A stretch of DNA of 64,000 nt. Source: Gymnothorax reevesii. Lineage: Eukaryota > Chordata > Actinopteri > Anguilliformes > Muraenidae. Position numbers and translations under genes: made by a program. The DNA is taken from contig CM056586.1 of NCBI GenBank assembly GCA_029721435.1, forward strand, positions 73,428,607-73,492,606, given 5' to 3'. The notes under the pieces were generated by a model. It made no database searches, was not told the DNA's origin, and saw nothing but the letters and a program-made list of their open reading frames with translations. Positions 25,823 to 40,800 of this stretch are shown here, one piece after another; position 1 is the stretch's first letter, and the number at the start of each line of letters is the position of its first letter.

Positions 25823-28800
25823 AGCTTCACAAATGTTTTTATGATGCGTGCACAAATATTTTTGTTTTAAATGTATGTAAAAAAAATCCACAAATATACT
25901 TATTTAAAAGAATTAGCAATTTTCTTCAAAAACACATTTTGGCTATTCGGACATTCGGAGAATTCTTCTGTGCTTTTTGATTAAACACCGTCACAGTGAA
26001 GATTTGTTTCATGGTAATGACAGAATACTAATAGGATGGAAAATAAAAATATAACAACCAATATAGATTCATCACTGTGGTAAGTATGAGTGATTGTGGT
26101 AAATATGAGAATACATTCATGCATATGCAGCAATAATAATTTGTGTGCGCTGTAAAATATTTTGTGGAGTCTTTTGTGTACAGTGTAACTCCCAAAATAC
26201 ATTGGTAAATCCGTCTGTGAGCTCTCATTCACTGTGAGACTGATCTGACGCTGATCCGTCTGTGAGCTCTCATTCCCTGTGAGACTGATCTGACGCTGAT
26301 CCGTCTGTGAGCTCTCATTCACTGTGAGACTGATCTGACGCTGATCCGTCTGTGAGCTCTCATTCCCTGTGAGACTGATCTGACGCTGATCCGTCTGTGA
26401 GCTCTCATTCACTGTGAGACTGATCTGACGCTGATCCGTCTGTGAGCTCTCATTCACTGTGAGACTGATCTGACGCTGTAAATCTCAGCCCTCCTGCAGA
26501 GGAACCAGATACTCAGCCTAAGTCCCCTGATACTTGGTGGAATCCATTAAGCCATCTTAACCCGTTCTCTGGGCCTCTGGAATGAATTCAGTCCCATATT
26601 GTCTATATCAGAATATACTGTAGCTCAAAGTGCAGACTTTTAGGTCTCAGTTAATTGTGTGGAGTGTTGAAGCCAGAGCACTGTAATGTACTGTTATCTG
26701 CAGTTGATACAATATTAAATCATAATTGGGTGATTTGTTCTGATGTTCTAGGCACAGCTGGAACATGTGAAAGCATTTGAACAGGCAAAAATACCTTTCA
26801 GAGATGAGCTTCCCTCAAGGCAGGCCCAACTAGACGCCCTGCGGAACACCGAGGAGTTTGATGTCCTTATTGTGGGAGGCGGAGCCACAGGGTCAGGTTG
26901 CGCCTTAGATGCTGTCACTCGAAGTGAGTTCATCTTGAAGCACATCAATTTGAAATTTCTGTTAACTCTTCACTATTCCTTTGGATTCTTTTTTTAAGAT
27001 CTCGCACATCAGTTTTCCATTGTAGACTTTGCTTGCGCTCATCGCCGTCGTTCATGTGTATCTTGTGCTGCCCATGAATGTGTGGACCAATCAGTCTTTT
27101 TCCAGATGGCAAGGAAACCTCACGAGGATGCTGTGATACTTCTTTTGATCCATGATTTAGTTGATTTTTATGATTTTTTTATCAACAGCTCCTTTCAGCA
27201 GACTGAACCCCAAACCATAATATTACCACGTCCGTTTCACACGGGATTAAACAGTAATTTTTGAAACGTTCTCCAGCTCTACGGCCTCATAAGTTCTGCT
27301 TTTGGGTGAGAAAATGTTTATTGTTGTTGCCAGTCCATTGGTGTGCAGTCCTTAAATTTCTTGGCAAACTTAAGTCTTTTTTTGATGTTGCCAGCCCTTG
27401 GCAGCAATGCGATTAATCAGACCATTTTCACACAGGTGTCTGATTTGATGACTTGATTTGTTTACTTTCACACACGGATAACGAACATCAGAGGTACTTA
27501 ACTACTCTTTGGCACCTCTGTTGCCTCTGGTTTTCAGTGAAACTGGCTCTTTGAAACATTTGGTGTTTCTCTCAGTGTCATGGCAGCATTTAATGCTTTC
27601 AGCATCATGTAAGGCCAGAATGCGACTATAATTCATCTCAGAGAGCTCCTTCCATCGCACCATCGTGTTTAACACTGTGACGCTGCTCAAAGTTCATGTC
27701 CCCTTATATACTGGAACAACTGACCATCAGAGGTAATTTTGCAGAATACTGTTGCCTCAAACCAGTTTAAACAAATTTTTTTTTTAGCATCAATAGTCAT
27801 GTGACGCCTGTGTCGACTTTCAATTGTTTTCAATTGTTCAATCTGATGTTTTCTTTAGTGTTTTTGTTTTTTTTACCCACATTTTCACCTCAAACTATTT
27901 GTGGGTGTGATATTTTTTGTTCTAATGCTTACAATATTTTCACCAAAAACACCTAGAGAGGTAATTTATTAGAACCTCTATTCGACAGAAGTGGTCGTGC
28001 ATAATCATCACTGCACTCTAAAGTAAGTCCAACTGAAATGGACAAATCTTTTATTTTTGTTTTTGCCAGGATTTTAAGTAGCACTTATTTGCCTGCCTGA
28101 TATTGCACAGCCTCATGTCCATTGTGGTCAAGTTGATTCCGAAGCCCTGTGAGCAGAGGCTGGAGAGGAGGCCTTTAGAGAGAAAAAGGGAAGCCGTTCA
28201 ACTTGGAGAATTTGAGCTATGGAAAGAAGAGCCTGCTAAACCCATTCCGCAAATCTGAAAGATGACACTCTGCATCCCGCATGAGTCCTCAATCCCGCCG
28301 CTTCCATTAAACCATTAATCAATTATCTGTGGTGTTGGTTTGAGGCAGCCTTAATCTGCCTCTTTTCTGTCTTCAGTTCAACTCTCTAATAGTTGTCCCA
28401 TGGAGGCTTGGATACCACCACAGTCCCCCATTCCTAATCCATATTTATTATTTTTTTCTATGGTCTTTTCAAAATTGGGATTTGCAGCCTGAATTCCTCG
28501 GAGGAATCTCTGCGGCTCCCATTGAAGTAGCTACTAATGAAATGGAGAGTATTTAGTGCAGTAGTCAGCGTGACTTCTCTGTTGCCAAACAACTTCCTGC
28601 TGGAAAAAAAGTAGTTTTTTTTTTTACAATGTGGCTTATTTCCTGTGAAAACTCATTAATTATTCTGTAGCACTACTTTTAATTTGACATAACAGCTTGC
28701 AATTAATTATTTGAGCATCAAGCTTATTTTTGTTTTTGATTTAAAGTGCAGTGCAGTTTGACCGGGAAACTAATTGCTTTTGATCAGCTCATCTGAAATA

Positions 28801-31800
28801 TCATCTTTGGTTCAGTTTCTTTGCTTGTTTTTTTTCTCCAAATCATTTGTTTCCTCTCAGATGGACTGAGATGTTGAACCTTGATGTTTGTTATTTGAAT
28901 GGGCAGGCCAGACTCCCTCCTGGATGTGCAGTATTAGGACCAGGAAGAGGGACTCTGGAAGCCTCAGTAATGCGCAGTGCTCGGAGTGCTGATATGCTGG
29001 TAACTGTTAATCTGGTTCTTAGTTATATGCCCTCGTCCCCAGATCTTAAAACGGCGCTCGTGGAGCGAGATGATTTCTCATCTGGGACCAGCAGCCGGAG
29101 CACCAAACTCATTCACGGAGGAGTCCGATATCTGCAGAAAGCCATCATGAAATTAGATTACGACCAGGTAAACACTCCTCTTCTGACGCTGAAGTCCGGC
29201 TCGGTTTGGTCATATGGCTTAATTCTCCCTGTTCTTTCATCTCTCCCTGTGAGCCACTGTCCGCCGTCAGTCTGTTGTCTGTCCTTCTACCTTTTCTCCA
29301 AACAACATTTCGTTACAACAACATCTTGTTCCATGTGGCTTATTTGGATCAGACGTGTTCCCCTCATGGCCCCGCCCACGAGGTGTTATTTTGCAGCAGG
29401 ATTCTGATCCCAATATGGCTGTCCATTCCTTTGATTGGCTGATGCATTTTCGACTTCTCCAGTTTCACTAATCAGATTTGGATCCGACTGAGTGTATTTA
29501 TTTGTCTCGTGGCCCTGACCGAGTTTTGTTATTTTTTGGCTCGATTTGGAATCCAGTATGGCCTCCCTGGCCTCTGATTGGCTGACACATTTCCAACTTC
29601 TTTTTAGGTTCTACTAGGCAGATTTGGACCAGACTTGGTACAGATGTTATGCTGCTGACCAAGTGTTGTGTTTTTTTTTTGGCTCATTTCAAAATCCAGT
29701 GATTGGGTGACACATGTTCAACTTCCTCTGTGTTCCGGTGGTTAGATTTTGATCAGACTTGGTGCGAACGACTGTCTCATAGCCCTGACTGACTGTTGTT
29801 GTTTTCATGTCGATGCAGGATCCAATATGGCTACCCTAGACTCTGATTGGCTGACGCATGTTCGACTTCTTTGCCACTTGGTACATTTGGACCAAACTTG
29901 CCGCTTGTTCGCCTCTAAGCCCTGACCAACAGTTGTTATATCTTACGTCGATATGGTCCAGTATGGTTGTGCTGATATGTGACAGGCTGGCACAGTTTCC
30001 CTTCTTTCTCAAGGCGCAGTTGAAGATTTGGATCAAAATTGCTGAAAGTTTTCGAAGTCTTGGTCGGCATGAAGTTGAAATGTTGATGTTTTTTTAGTGC
30101 ATGGATCAAAAATCCACTTAGTATGGAATTCTCTAGACCGATTTGCTCACCCAGTTTTTCTTATATTATAGTGACTTCACACCGAGTTAATAGTGCATTT
30201 AGTGCTACAACTGATTGTTTAAAGTTGAACATCCCTTCAGTTCTTGCTGTAAATGATGACTTGACTACAACAGCCAGTCCCTAAGCGCACTGATGTTTGC
30301 TTTATAGCTCTGCATAACTGAAACGAATTATGATGTCAAATCAGGTGAGTGATACAGGCCCCTTGAGACTCTTGTATTTTAAACACACTTCGCCCTTCTT
30401 TCATTTGTAATAACATCTGACATGTAACTGTATTCTAGCAGTTATAAAAATTCATAAAAATTATGTTTCTACTTAATTTAGTACTTGATGGTGAAAGAAG
30501 CACTCCAAGAGCGTGCCAACCTTCTGGACATCGCACCGCACCTGTCCGCACCTTTACCCATAATGCTGCCAGTGTACAGGTGAGAACGAGGAATTAATCA
30601 TTTTATTTGGAGTGGACTGGTTAATTACATAAATATATGTAAATCAGGAGATCATTCACTTTTCAAATCTGAGTCACACTGAAGATTTTAAAGGGACAGT
30701 TCTTCCCATCTTGCCTGGCCGAGTTTTGGGTATTTTGACCGTAAAGATATCTGCCTTTGCTTGAATATAATGGAGCGAAATGGCATTATTCTTGTGGTAT
30801 TCAAAGCATCAAAAAAAAAAAAAGAAAAATTGAAAATTTAGTAAAGCAGTGTCTCTTTCCTGAAATTGTGGGCCCGTTACTCAAGTTTAACCCGCTCACA
30901 ACATCGTCTGCAGTTTATCTAGGGACTATTTTTTTTCGTCCAAACTATTTTTTGTACCGACCTACACCCATTGTTTTGTTACATTTTGTTCCATGATATT
31001 CAAGAGAAGGCAGACATCTCTCTGGTCAATATCTCCTCAACTCGGCTACTTGCATCTATTCAATCTGGAGGGATAAATAGCTCTACAGCTAGGAGGAAAG
31101 TCATTCTGGGTTGAACAGTCTTTTTAAGATTAACTAAGATCAGGTAAAACTCTTGTTGGAAACTTTTGAATGTTGCATTATTCTGTGAGGCTAAAATTTC
31201 CCATCCTGCAACATGCCTCCTCCCCCAGCCTTTTTCAGATGCCAGGGATTCACTTCATTAAGCCTCCTGTACCTTGACCTTCTCGTCATGCATGATGAAT
31301 ACTGTCTTTTCTGGTCTTTAAAATGGTGACGTGCATCTTATTTATGATGGCTGAAGAAAACTGCATTTCTGTGCTGGGAGATTCCTGCCTCTTGATGCAG
31401 TGAAACATGCACATCATACCTCAGATTTTTGGCCTCCACGTAAATCCATACTTGGGGAAATTACTTCATTAAAGGGGAAATATTTTGGATTGTGATTCCA
31501 TTGGATTGAAAAGGGTTATAGAGTCAGGAATGGCATGATCTTCAGTGCTGCGGAAATACAATCCCAGTTCCGAAATAGTTGGGACGAAGTGTAAATTGCG
31601 AATAAAATCAAAATGCAATGACTTTCAGATCACATGAGCCAATATGATATTTACAATAGAACAAAGATAACATTTCAGATGTTGAAACTGAGGCATTTTT
31701 AATTTTTATCCACAAAATTAGCTCATTTCAAATTTTCTGGCTGCAACACTTACAAAAAAGTTGGGACACAGGCAAAAAAGCACTGAAAAAGCAATTAATA

Positions 31801-34800
31801 TAGAAGAGAATCAGCTGAAAGAACATTCAGCAAGTAATTAAGTTCACTGGCATCAGGTGTGTAACATGATTGGCTATGAAAGGGATGTCTTAGAGAGGCT
31901 GAGTCTCTCAGAAGTAAAGATGGCCAGAGGCTCTCCAACCTGTGAAGGCTTGCGTAAATAAATTATGGAATACTTAAAAAACAATGTTCCTCAACGTCAA
32001 ATTGCAAAGGCTTTGAAGGTCTCATCATCGACAGTGCATAACATCATCAAAAGATTCTGAGAAACTGGAAAAATCTCTGTGCGTGAGGGACAAGGCTGAA
32101 GACTTTCGCTGGATGCCCGTGATCTTTGGGCCCTCAGACGCCACTGCTTCACTCACTGGCATGATTCTGTCAAAAAGGAAACCATTGTTGAGCATGATCC
32201 AGAAGCGCCGCCGTGTTCTGTGGGCCAAGGCTCATTTAAAATGGACTGTAGCAAAGTGGCAAAGTGTCCTGAGGTCAGATGAGTCCATATTTGACATTCT
32301 TTTTGGAAATCATGGGCGTCGTGTCCTCCATGCTAAAGAGGAGAAAGGCCACCCCTCCTGTTATCAGCGTTCAGTTCAAAAGCCAGCATCTCTGATAGTA
32401 TTGGGATGCATTAGTGCATATGGTGTGGGACACTTGCATGTTTTAAAAAGCACCATGAATACTGAAAAGTCTCTAAAGGTTTTAGAGCAACATATGCTCC
32501 CCTCTAGACGACATCTATTCCAGGGAAGGCCTTGTGTATTTCAGCAGGACAATGCAAAACCACATACTGCAGCTATAACGACAGCATGGCTTCGTAGTAG
32601 AAGAGTCCGTGTGCTGAACTGGCCTGCCTGCAGTCCTGATCTTTCACCGATTGAGAACATTTGGCACATAATTAAACGAAAAGTCCATCAAAGGAGACCC
32701 AAAACTCTCCAGCAGCTGGAAGCCTGTATTAAACAAGAGTGGGATCATATTCCAATGGCTAAACTCAAGAAACGTGTCTCCTCAATGCCCAGACGCCTCC
32801 ACTCTGTGTTAAAAAGAGGAGGGGATGCTACACCATGGTAAACAGGCCCCTGTCCCAACTTTTTTGAGACCTGAAGCAGCCATCAAATTAGAAATGAGCT
32901 CATTTTGTGGATAAAATTGTAATATTTCTCAGTTTCAACATTTGCCACGTTATCTCTGTTCTATTGTGAATAAAATACCGGCTGGTATGATTTGAAAGTC
33001 ATTGCATTTTAATTTTATTCACAATTTACAATTTGTCCCAACTATTTTGGAAACGGGGTTGTACATTTGACCCCCTCTTGATATCCTCTTCTGTTTTTGA
33101 ATATTTGTCACTCTAAATGCTTTCTGATCTACCTACTAAATGCCGTATTAGAAAAGGAGAACCAGGGTACTTCATATATTGCAGGAAAACATTTATTCCA
33201 CTCCTTTATCACCAATGTGAAAAAGTAATCACACCCCAAACTCAGTTACTGGTTGTGCTGCCTTCATCCAAGACAAAACCTGTGGGAGAAGCTGAAGAGT
33301 AGAGTCACTAAATGTGGGCCGAGTAGAATTCCAGTATTAAGGACCACACCTATTTCTACACAAGTTTCAGTAACTGCCTGGTGTAGTTAGCAAATCCACT
33401 CTTGCTAACTTCCTGCTCTGTTGAATCTAAATATCTCTTAAATGGAATGCCTCTAGAAAAATGAAGCCTCATCTCAGAGGACTTGAACTTGCGCCGCGAT
33501 CCAAATACTGTAACTGCAGGAAGTGATGAGAATGAAAATTATTGGAATATATCAGTTTGATAAAACGACTGCTAAACCATTTTCTTTATAGGAGCTCTGG
33601 CCATGTGCCGTGAGAGCCATTATCTTCAACTGGAGAGAACTTAAGACCGGTACGATTTGATCTCGGATGTGGTCGTTGTGTGCAATTCTACCGTTAGATA
33701 GGGACTTCGCAAAAATTGTGTCAATGGGAGAGTTGGAGGGCAAAAATCATGGCTAAACAAGAACATAAAGGTTTGTTTCAAATTTACAAAAGAAATTCTC
33801 GATCCCTAGCCCAATGGAATTCTATTTTGTGAACTGATGAGTCGAATGTGGAACATTTCTGAGGAAAAGGGTCCAGTTACATCAGGTGTAAAGCTAAATT
33901 TGCAATGAGTAAGAGTGACGGTGTGATAATTCTGTGAGAGCCTGAGAGCCTTGCCTTAGTTTACTGAACTGTGGATTTTGCCAGAAAAGCAGGAAAATGT
34001 TCAGTCATCAGTCCGTGACCTGAAGCTCACGCACAGGAGAGGTATCATGTGCAGGAATGGCTCAAAAGAAGAAAAATTAAGATCAATCAATCAATAACCT
34101 TTATTGCAGGGAAGTCCCACTGGGACAGAGGTCTCTTTAGCAGGGGAGCCCTGATCACAGTAAAACAGTTACAATGGAAGAGTGAAGAGAAACCTCACAC
34201 ACAGAGGACACAAAAGTCACGAACAACGATTTCAGATTAAAGCAAGTACAAGTTTTAAACTAGAATAAAACATGATAGAAATTAATTAAAAAAAAAATAT
34301 GTATATATATATAAATAAACACATAAGAACATAGGACAGAGAAAAATAAATAAGCAAATCCTATCATAAACTAAAAGCAAATACATACGAGGGAAGTTTG
34401 CCTAGCAAAGCTTTATAAATAAATTAAATAAAATGTAGCTTCCTTGTAAAATGAAGGTAAAACCACCCCACAGAATTATATAACACACAGTGATGGGTTC
34501 AGACACCATCACCAGTGATGAAGCGCAATGCACCACCATGATAGATTACATCCAAGCATCTTAACTTACTAACAGAGGCCTGTAAAGGACATCTCCGTAA
34601 TCAAAAATGGGTAAAACTGTTGCCATGACAATCCTCTTCCTATTGTCCAAAGAAAAACAGGACCTGTTTCTGTAAAGAAACCCGATTTTCATTCTAAGTT
34701 TCTTGGACAGGGTGGACACATGCGTCTTTAAAGAGAATCATGATCCAACCAGATACCCAAATATTTGTTAGACTGAACCTGCTCAATTTGAGCACCAGTC

Positions 34801-37800
34801 ACTGAGAAAATGGAGTCACCTGGTATAACTGCACTCTGTGCAGATCCTGTTTCAAGTCCTGATTTGACCCCCATTGAAATGCTGTAGCAGGATCTTAAAT
34901 GGGCAATTCATACTTAGAAATCCTCTAGTGTGGCTGAATTAAAGTAATCCCAGATCAAAGAGTGGGCAAGAATTCCTCTTCTCCTATGTGTGTATTTTGT
35001 ATGCAGGCATGAGGCCACATTGCATCCCAAATATGAGTAACAGAGGAAATGTACTCTCGCCCGTTCGTGTGTACCATCGGTGTCAGGGATATCAGCCCAA
35101 CTCCTGCCTCCAGGCTAATGCTTGTCGAGAAGCAGCGCACAGGGAAATAGCTACCAGGGAACGATATATTGTTGATCGGTGAACAGGGAAATGAGTGTGG
35201 GTCCTTGATATATCGGCAACCAGCAGGTCTAGGGTTAGGGTTGGATAATGGCTCATCCAGAACAGCTGTCTGTTGAATGGATGCATTCAATGTATTAGTT
35301 AGATGCCTTTATTGCCATTTTATTAAAAACACAATGAAATTAGGGGGGCTTGTCCAGTAGGTGCTTCTAGAACCTCAACAAACAACATTGTGAAACTAGT
35401 CAGGTTCGTAGGTTTTTGGGCTGTTATTTCAGCCTTGTACACCACCTCAATGGGAAAAAGAAACAATCAAGATGTGCCTGAAAGATGGGCTTTCTGCTTT
35501 AATTCACGGTTTTTATCAAGAGTGTTGATATCAAATTGTAACGATTACAGCTGTTTATTTCTATACATCTACTACAATTTTAGGGGCTCAGAGGTATCCG
35601 GGAAAACTATCAAAGTCCCTACTTCAGGGTTTTCCACACATGGACCATTGTACGGCGGGCCGCCACAGAATCAACTCGTGCTGTTCAATCCCGCCACAAT
35701 GCGATTTTCTCTTTCGCATTCTCTTGTGTGCGCGCAAAAAAAATAAAACACGGTAAAATAAAAAAAGTACTGGAAAATGCGGAATGTTTGCGATGTTAGT
35801 GCACTGCCCCCCCCTGGTCAACAAAAGGAAAAGCATCTCTTCCCCCCCCTCGGCCTTCAGCACAGTCGTCCTCAGCCACCGCTGCCTCTCCGGCATCCGT
35901 TTTGCTTTCTGCTCGTGAAATGAAGCAGTTGGATGCAGGTCAGCTGCAGAATTCTTCACTTCTTTGCCGTCACATGTCTTGGGTCACTTTTACAGTGTGT
36001 GTCGGATCTTTCCCGCTCTGGGATGTTGCTCCGGAGCTGTAAACGATTTTTCTGTAGGCATGATGACAACAGGGGACTCGCGGGCGTAACAGTCTCGCTT
36101 GTAAATATTGCTTGCCAACATCCCAATTTTCCGCATAGTTGAATAAATGGTGGATATCGACAACATAATTCAAAAACACTTTAATTTGTCAAGAAGAAAT
36201 ATTTCCGAATAGCACTGATATTGGGAAATATTTCTTCACCCAAAGAGTAATTTCGATGTGGAATAGCTTGCCTGACCATATTTTTGAGGCAGAGACCTTG
36301 GGGGTTTTCAAGAGCAGGCTGGACTTAAAGCTAGATACCACTGAGTCATTCAGTATCTGAAGGGATATATTCACAATAGTATAAAGAAACTGGCGAGCTT
36401 AGTTGGGCTGAATGGCCTGTTCTTGCCATTCATTTTATGTTATGTTATGTTAAGTTCTTCAGTACTTGATGGACTTATAACATTTCGAGGTTCTCATCAC
36501 AGACTGATGCACCCAGCCTGTCTAAACACGATACAGTCATTTGTTTTATATACAGTTTTATGCTGTGAAAAATTTTGATTACTTGTAATAGAGACTCATA
36601 TAGCATTACAATGTCTTGTCCTGACTGAGGTTTCTTTGGATGTAGAATTATTGAGAATGTTTCTTTGAAGCTACACGGTCATGTACAACTGTTATGTAAT
36701 TATTCAAGATGGTGGCAGCTTCCTTACTACTGGGCCGGGATAAAGATGTACGACCTGGTGGCTGGAGGGCAGTGCTTGAAGAGCAGTTATGTTCTCAGCA
36801 AGACGAAGGCCCTGGAGCTGTTTCCCATGCTAAAGAAAGACGAGCTCGTTGGAGCCATTGTCTACTATGACGGTAATTTCTTGCTGGATGATTTACCTTC
36901 AGGCACACAATGTATAAATGTACTTATGAGTGAGGAGTACTTCAGGTGCACAGACTTCTATTCTGCCCTGTAAGGAGTGCAGTGCTGTTACCCTTCCTTG
37001 CCCCAAGGATCCCATAGAACATTAACCCTTAGAGCGCTAAATGCCGCTGTTTTTGCTCAGTGATGCAAGATATCAAATTCAAACCTGTTGAAAACCTATC
37101 ATGCGGCAACTTGTCTAAGTTGCCGCATGATAGGTTTTCAACACCACAAGATAATTACATTTAAATATTATTATTATATATTTCAGTGGTCTAAGGGTTA
37201 AATTTGCTCCTTGTGTAACTGGGCTGGCCATCCTGCTGACAGGGACAGTGTGAAAGATTAGAACAGTCTCCCCCCCCACGACACCCGTCATTGGCTGGGG
37301 CGATTCATGTCGTCCCTGTTGCTTGCGCTGAATAGACAGACGGTAGAGGCCCACTATCAACACAGGTGTCATGAGTACAAACAGCATATCCAACACAGGG
37401 ATTGCCTTTATCATCTTGTGATGCAGAACCATCAACAAAAAATTCAATGTCAGGGTCTGTAAGAGGGGTGTCCTTGAGGCCAGGACGAGCTGCTGTGTTG
37501 TACACGACTTCTCTCACTGCAGGACAACACAACGACGCTCGGATGAACCTCACCATCGCCCTCACCGCGGCGAGGTACGGCGCTGCGACAGCCAATTACA
37601 CTGAAGTGTTGCACCTTCTGAAGAAGAAGGATCCCCAGAGCGGAAAGGTGACAGTCTGCGGCGCTCACTGCCGGGACTTAGTAACGGGTAAATCGCCTGC
37701 GATTTCTTTCTCTCTCTACTGTCTAGTCTCATCGATTCGCTCACTTTCTGTCTCGCTCTCTTTCACAATTGTCCCCGGCCAATTTCTTATATCGTTGCTT

Positions 37801-40800
37801 ATTTGTCAAATTTGTTTCAGATCTTCCGATTAATTTTAATGTATCACTAAGACAACATGGGTGAACGCAAAATTTAATTTAATTTAATTTATTGATGGTA
37901 AAGAGTAATTCAAAGGCTATAATCACCCCTGTGAAAAAAAAAATTTCCCCCAAACATAATAACTGGTTTTGTCACCCTTGGTGGTAACGAGCGCAGTCAA
38001 ACATTTGCGATAACTGGCGATGAGTCTTTCATATCGCTGTAGAGGAATTTAGGCCTCCTCCTCTTTGCTGCATTGTTTTAATTCGGCCACTTTGTGGGGT
38101 TTTTGAGCGTGAACTGGCTGCTGAAGTTTATGTCTCAGTACTTAACCCATGTTTTCTAAAAATTTCCAATTTTTATCTTGTCAGACCAAAGAATATTATT
38201 CCAAAAGTCTCGGGGGTCATAAAGATTTTTTTTTGGCAAGTGTGAGAAGAGCCTTTGTGTTCTTTTTACTCCCGAGTGGTTTTCACCATCTCGCTCTCCC
38301 ATGGGTGCCTTTTAGCCCGGTTTATTTGTCACTGTGGAATTGTTAACACTTAGCAGGTGAGGCCTGCTGTCCTTGAGATGTTAGTCCGGCTTCTTTTGTA
38401 ACCTCCTGAATAAGTCGTCAATGTGCTCCCGGAGTAATTTTGGTAAACCAGAGGGTTTTCACCATTGTGGTTTGCTGGAGTCCCAGTGCCTTAGAAATGA
38501 CTGTCTAACCCTTTCCAGACTGATAGGTGTTATAGACTTTGACTCTCATCTGTTCTTCAGTTTCTTTAGATTGTGGCATCTTGTGCTGCTTTGTGCTGCT
38601 TCTCACTGCCTCACAGGTTCTGTTTCAGTGATGTTTAGATTAACTGGGTTGGGCTGCAATCATTCATAGATGTGTCCAGTGGAGTTAAACTCAGATTTCA
38701 TGCATATTTTGGGTTGATAATGTTACTAAGGGGGCAATTTCTTTGTCTACATGGGGCTAGGTCGGGTTGGACAGCTTTTTTCCTTCAAGAAATAAAATCA
38801 ACATTTTAAAACTGCACCTTGGTCACTCACGTTATCTTTGTGATCTTAAAATGAGTTTAATTTGGAACATTTAAGTGTGACTCATATGCAAATGTAGAAG
38901 AAGTCGGATGGAGGAAAAATGTTTCACAGCTCTGTAGATTATGCTGTAAGAAAAACATGTAAAATTGTGTTTATGTTTTCAAATGAAACGGTTCTAATTT
39001 TCATACTGAATTTCTGAGTGAGCTTCAAACAATCTGCAGTGAGCTGGAGAAATGACCAAGTCAACATTTCATTTGCTTTTATCAGTTTCTTCCTCGGATG
39101 GTAAAATGTAGACTCTGTGAGCTGTAATCTGGTTGGGAAGCTCTAGTCGCTTGGCTTTTCAGGAAGCTTCTTCCTCTGGTGTAAATGCGATCAGTATTGT
39201 CCCCGTACAGAATAACGGTATAGTTGCCGTCTGATTTGACAGTCCCAGGCTGGTTTTGGTTGAATCTCGGCCATATGCTCAATATCACTTCTGTTTTTAC
39301 CCAATAGGGATGAAAAAAAAATCTAAAAACTGTAGATTACTGTGGAATAGGGGACATTAGATCTACTTGATTTACTCTGATAACTTGCCTCTCACTAACT
39401 AGCCTCCCTGAAATTTTTTCAGAAAATTTCAATATTTTTGATTTTCACATAAAATAAATAAAGGAATGCAGTGAGATGCCTGCAAACACCAAGAATCTTT
39501 TTTTCCTCTGCGTCAATTATTACTTGTGACTTTAAATGTAAATTTAAATGAAAATCACAATTTTGACTGGCATTCGTGGCATTCATAAAATCATTAATAT
39601 TCATCTGATTGACTTGAAATTCAGACTCAACTTCTATGTGTTGGAGATCTATGATCTAGATGGGTGCATCCCCTAGGGGATTTATTTTGAAAATTAAGCG
39701 AGTTGTTTTTTGCCAGTTCCCACAATCTGTCATCATCAGTGGTTGAGGACGAGCCCCTTAACAGTCGAGATGTTGGCGGAGAATGATCAGAGTTTTCTGT
39801 GCGCTAATGACAGGTGTACAGATGATTCATGCCGTTCTTTTATAGGGCAGGAATTTGATGTTCGAGCGAAATGTGTTATCAACGCAACTGGACCTTTCAC
39901 GGACTCGCTGCGAAAGATGGACGAACCAAACTCTCCTAACATTTGCCAGCCCAGTGCGGGGGTACATATCGTCATCCCAGGCTATTACAGGTAACGGTAA
40001 CAAAGGTTGACCTTGTCCTTGACCTTGTAATGAAGATCAACTGGATATTATATTCACTTGGTTGTGATGTTGGCATTTTTCCCTTTCTGTTGTTTGTATT
40101 GCTTATTTATTGTTGTAAATTTTCTTCGCTGTTTTCTTGGCCAGGGCGCTCTTGAAAAATTATTTCTCAATGAGACTTTTATCTGGTTAAATAAGGGAAA
40201 TAAATAAATGAATAAAAACAGGAATAAGTAATCTAAAGTGTGCTAGCTGAAGGTCAACGTGGTTCTTTTGTTCAAATGGTGTAAAAAAGCCATTGACAAA
40301 TGAGGTTAAGGGTGTAGAGTAAATCCCATCTGTCGCACACACTTTTGTCTGCAGCATAATAAGATCCAGCTCCAGGATAAATTAGTTTAGTCAAGCACAT
40401 AATGAAACAGGAGTCGTGATTTGAAGTTTTGTCAAAACAGCAACGATTGTGCTTCTCCCTGAACTGCTTGGCCATGATTAAGTGTGAAATAAAAAGCCGG
40501 ATGAGATGAAAAGCCGTTTTAAAGCAGTGGAATGGCTGGCCTGCTCGACTGAATATTCCCCAGACGTGTGTGTAACTGCCTTCTCCTCCTCATTAAATGT
40601 CTCCAAAATATTCCTCCCCGCCGACAGTGTTCATCTGTACCCAAATTTCCCCTCATCGTTCAAGTGCGCCGGGAACACAGTTACTTGTTGGGGTTAAGTG
40701 ACTGCCCGGTTGACGTATAATTACAGTATAACGTAGATGTGTAGGCAGTGCCAACGGCTGCAGAACTCACCCCAGGATGGAAATGAGAATAATTAATCTT

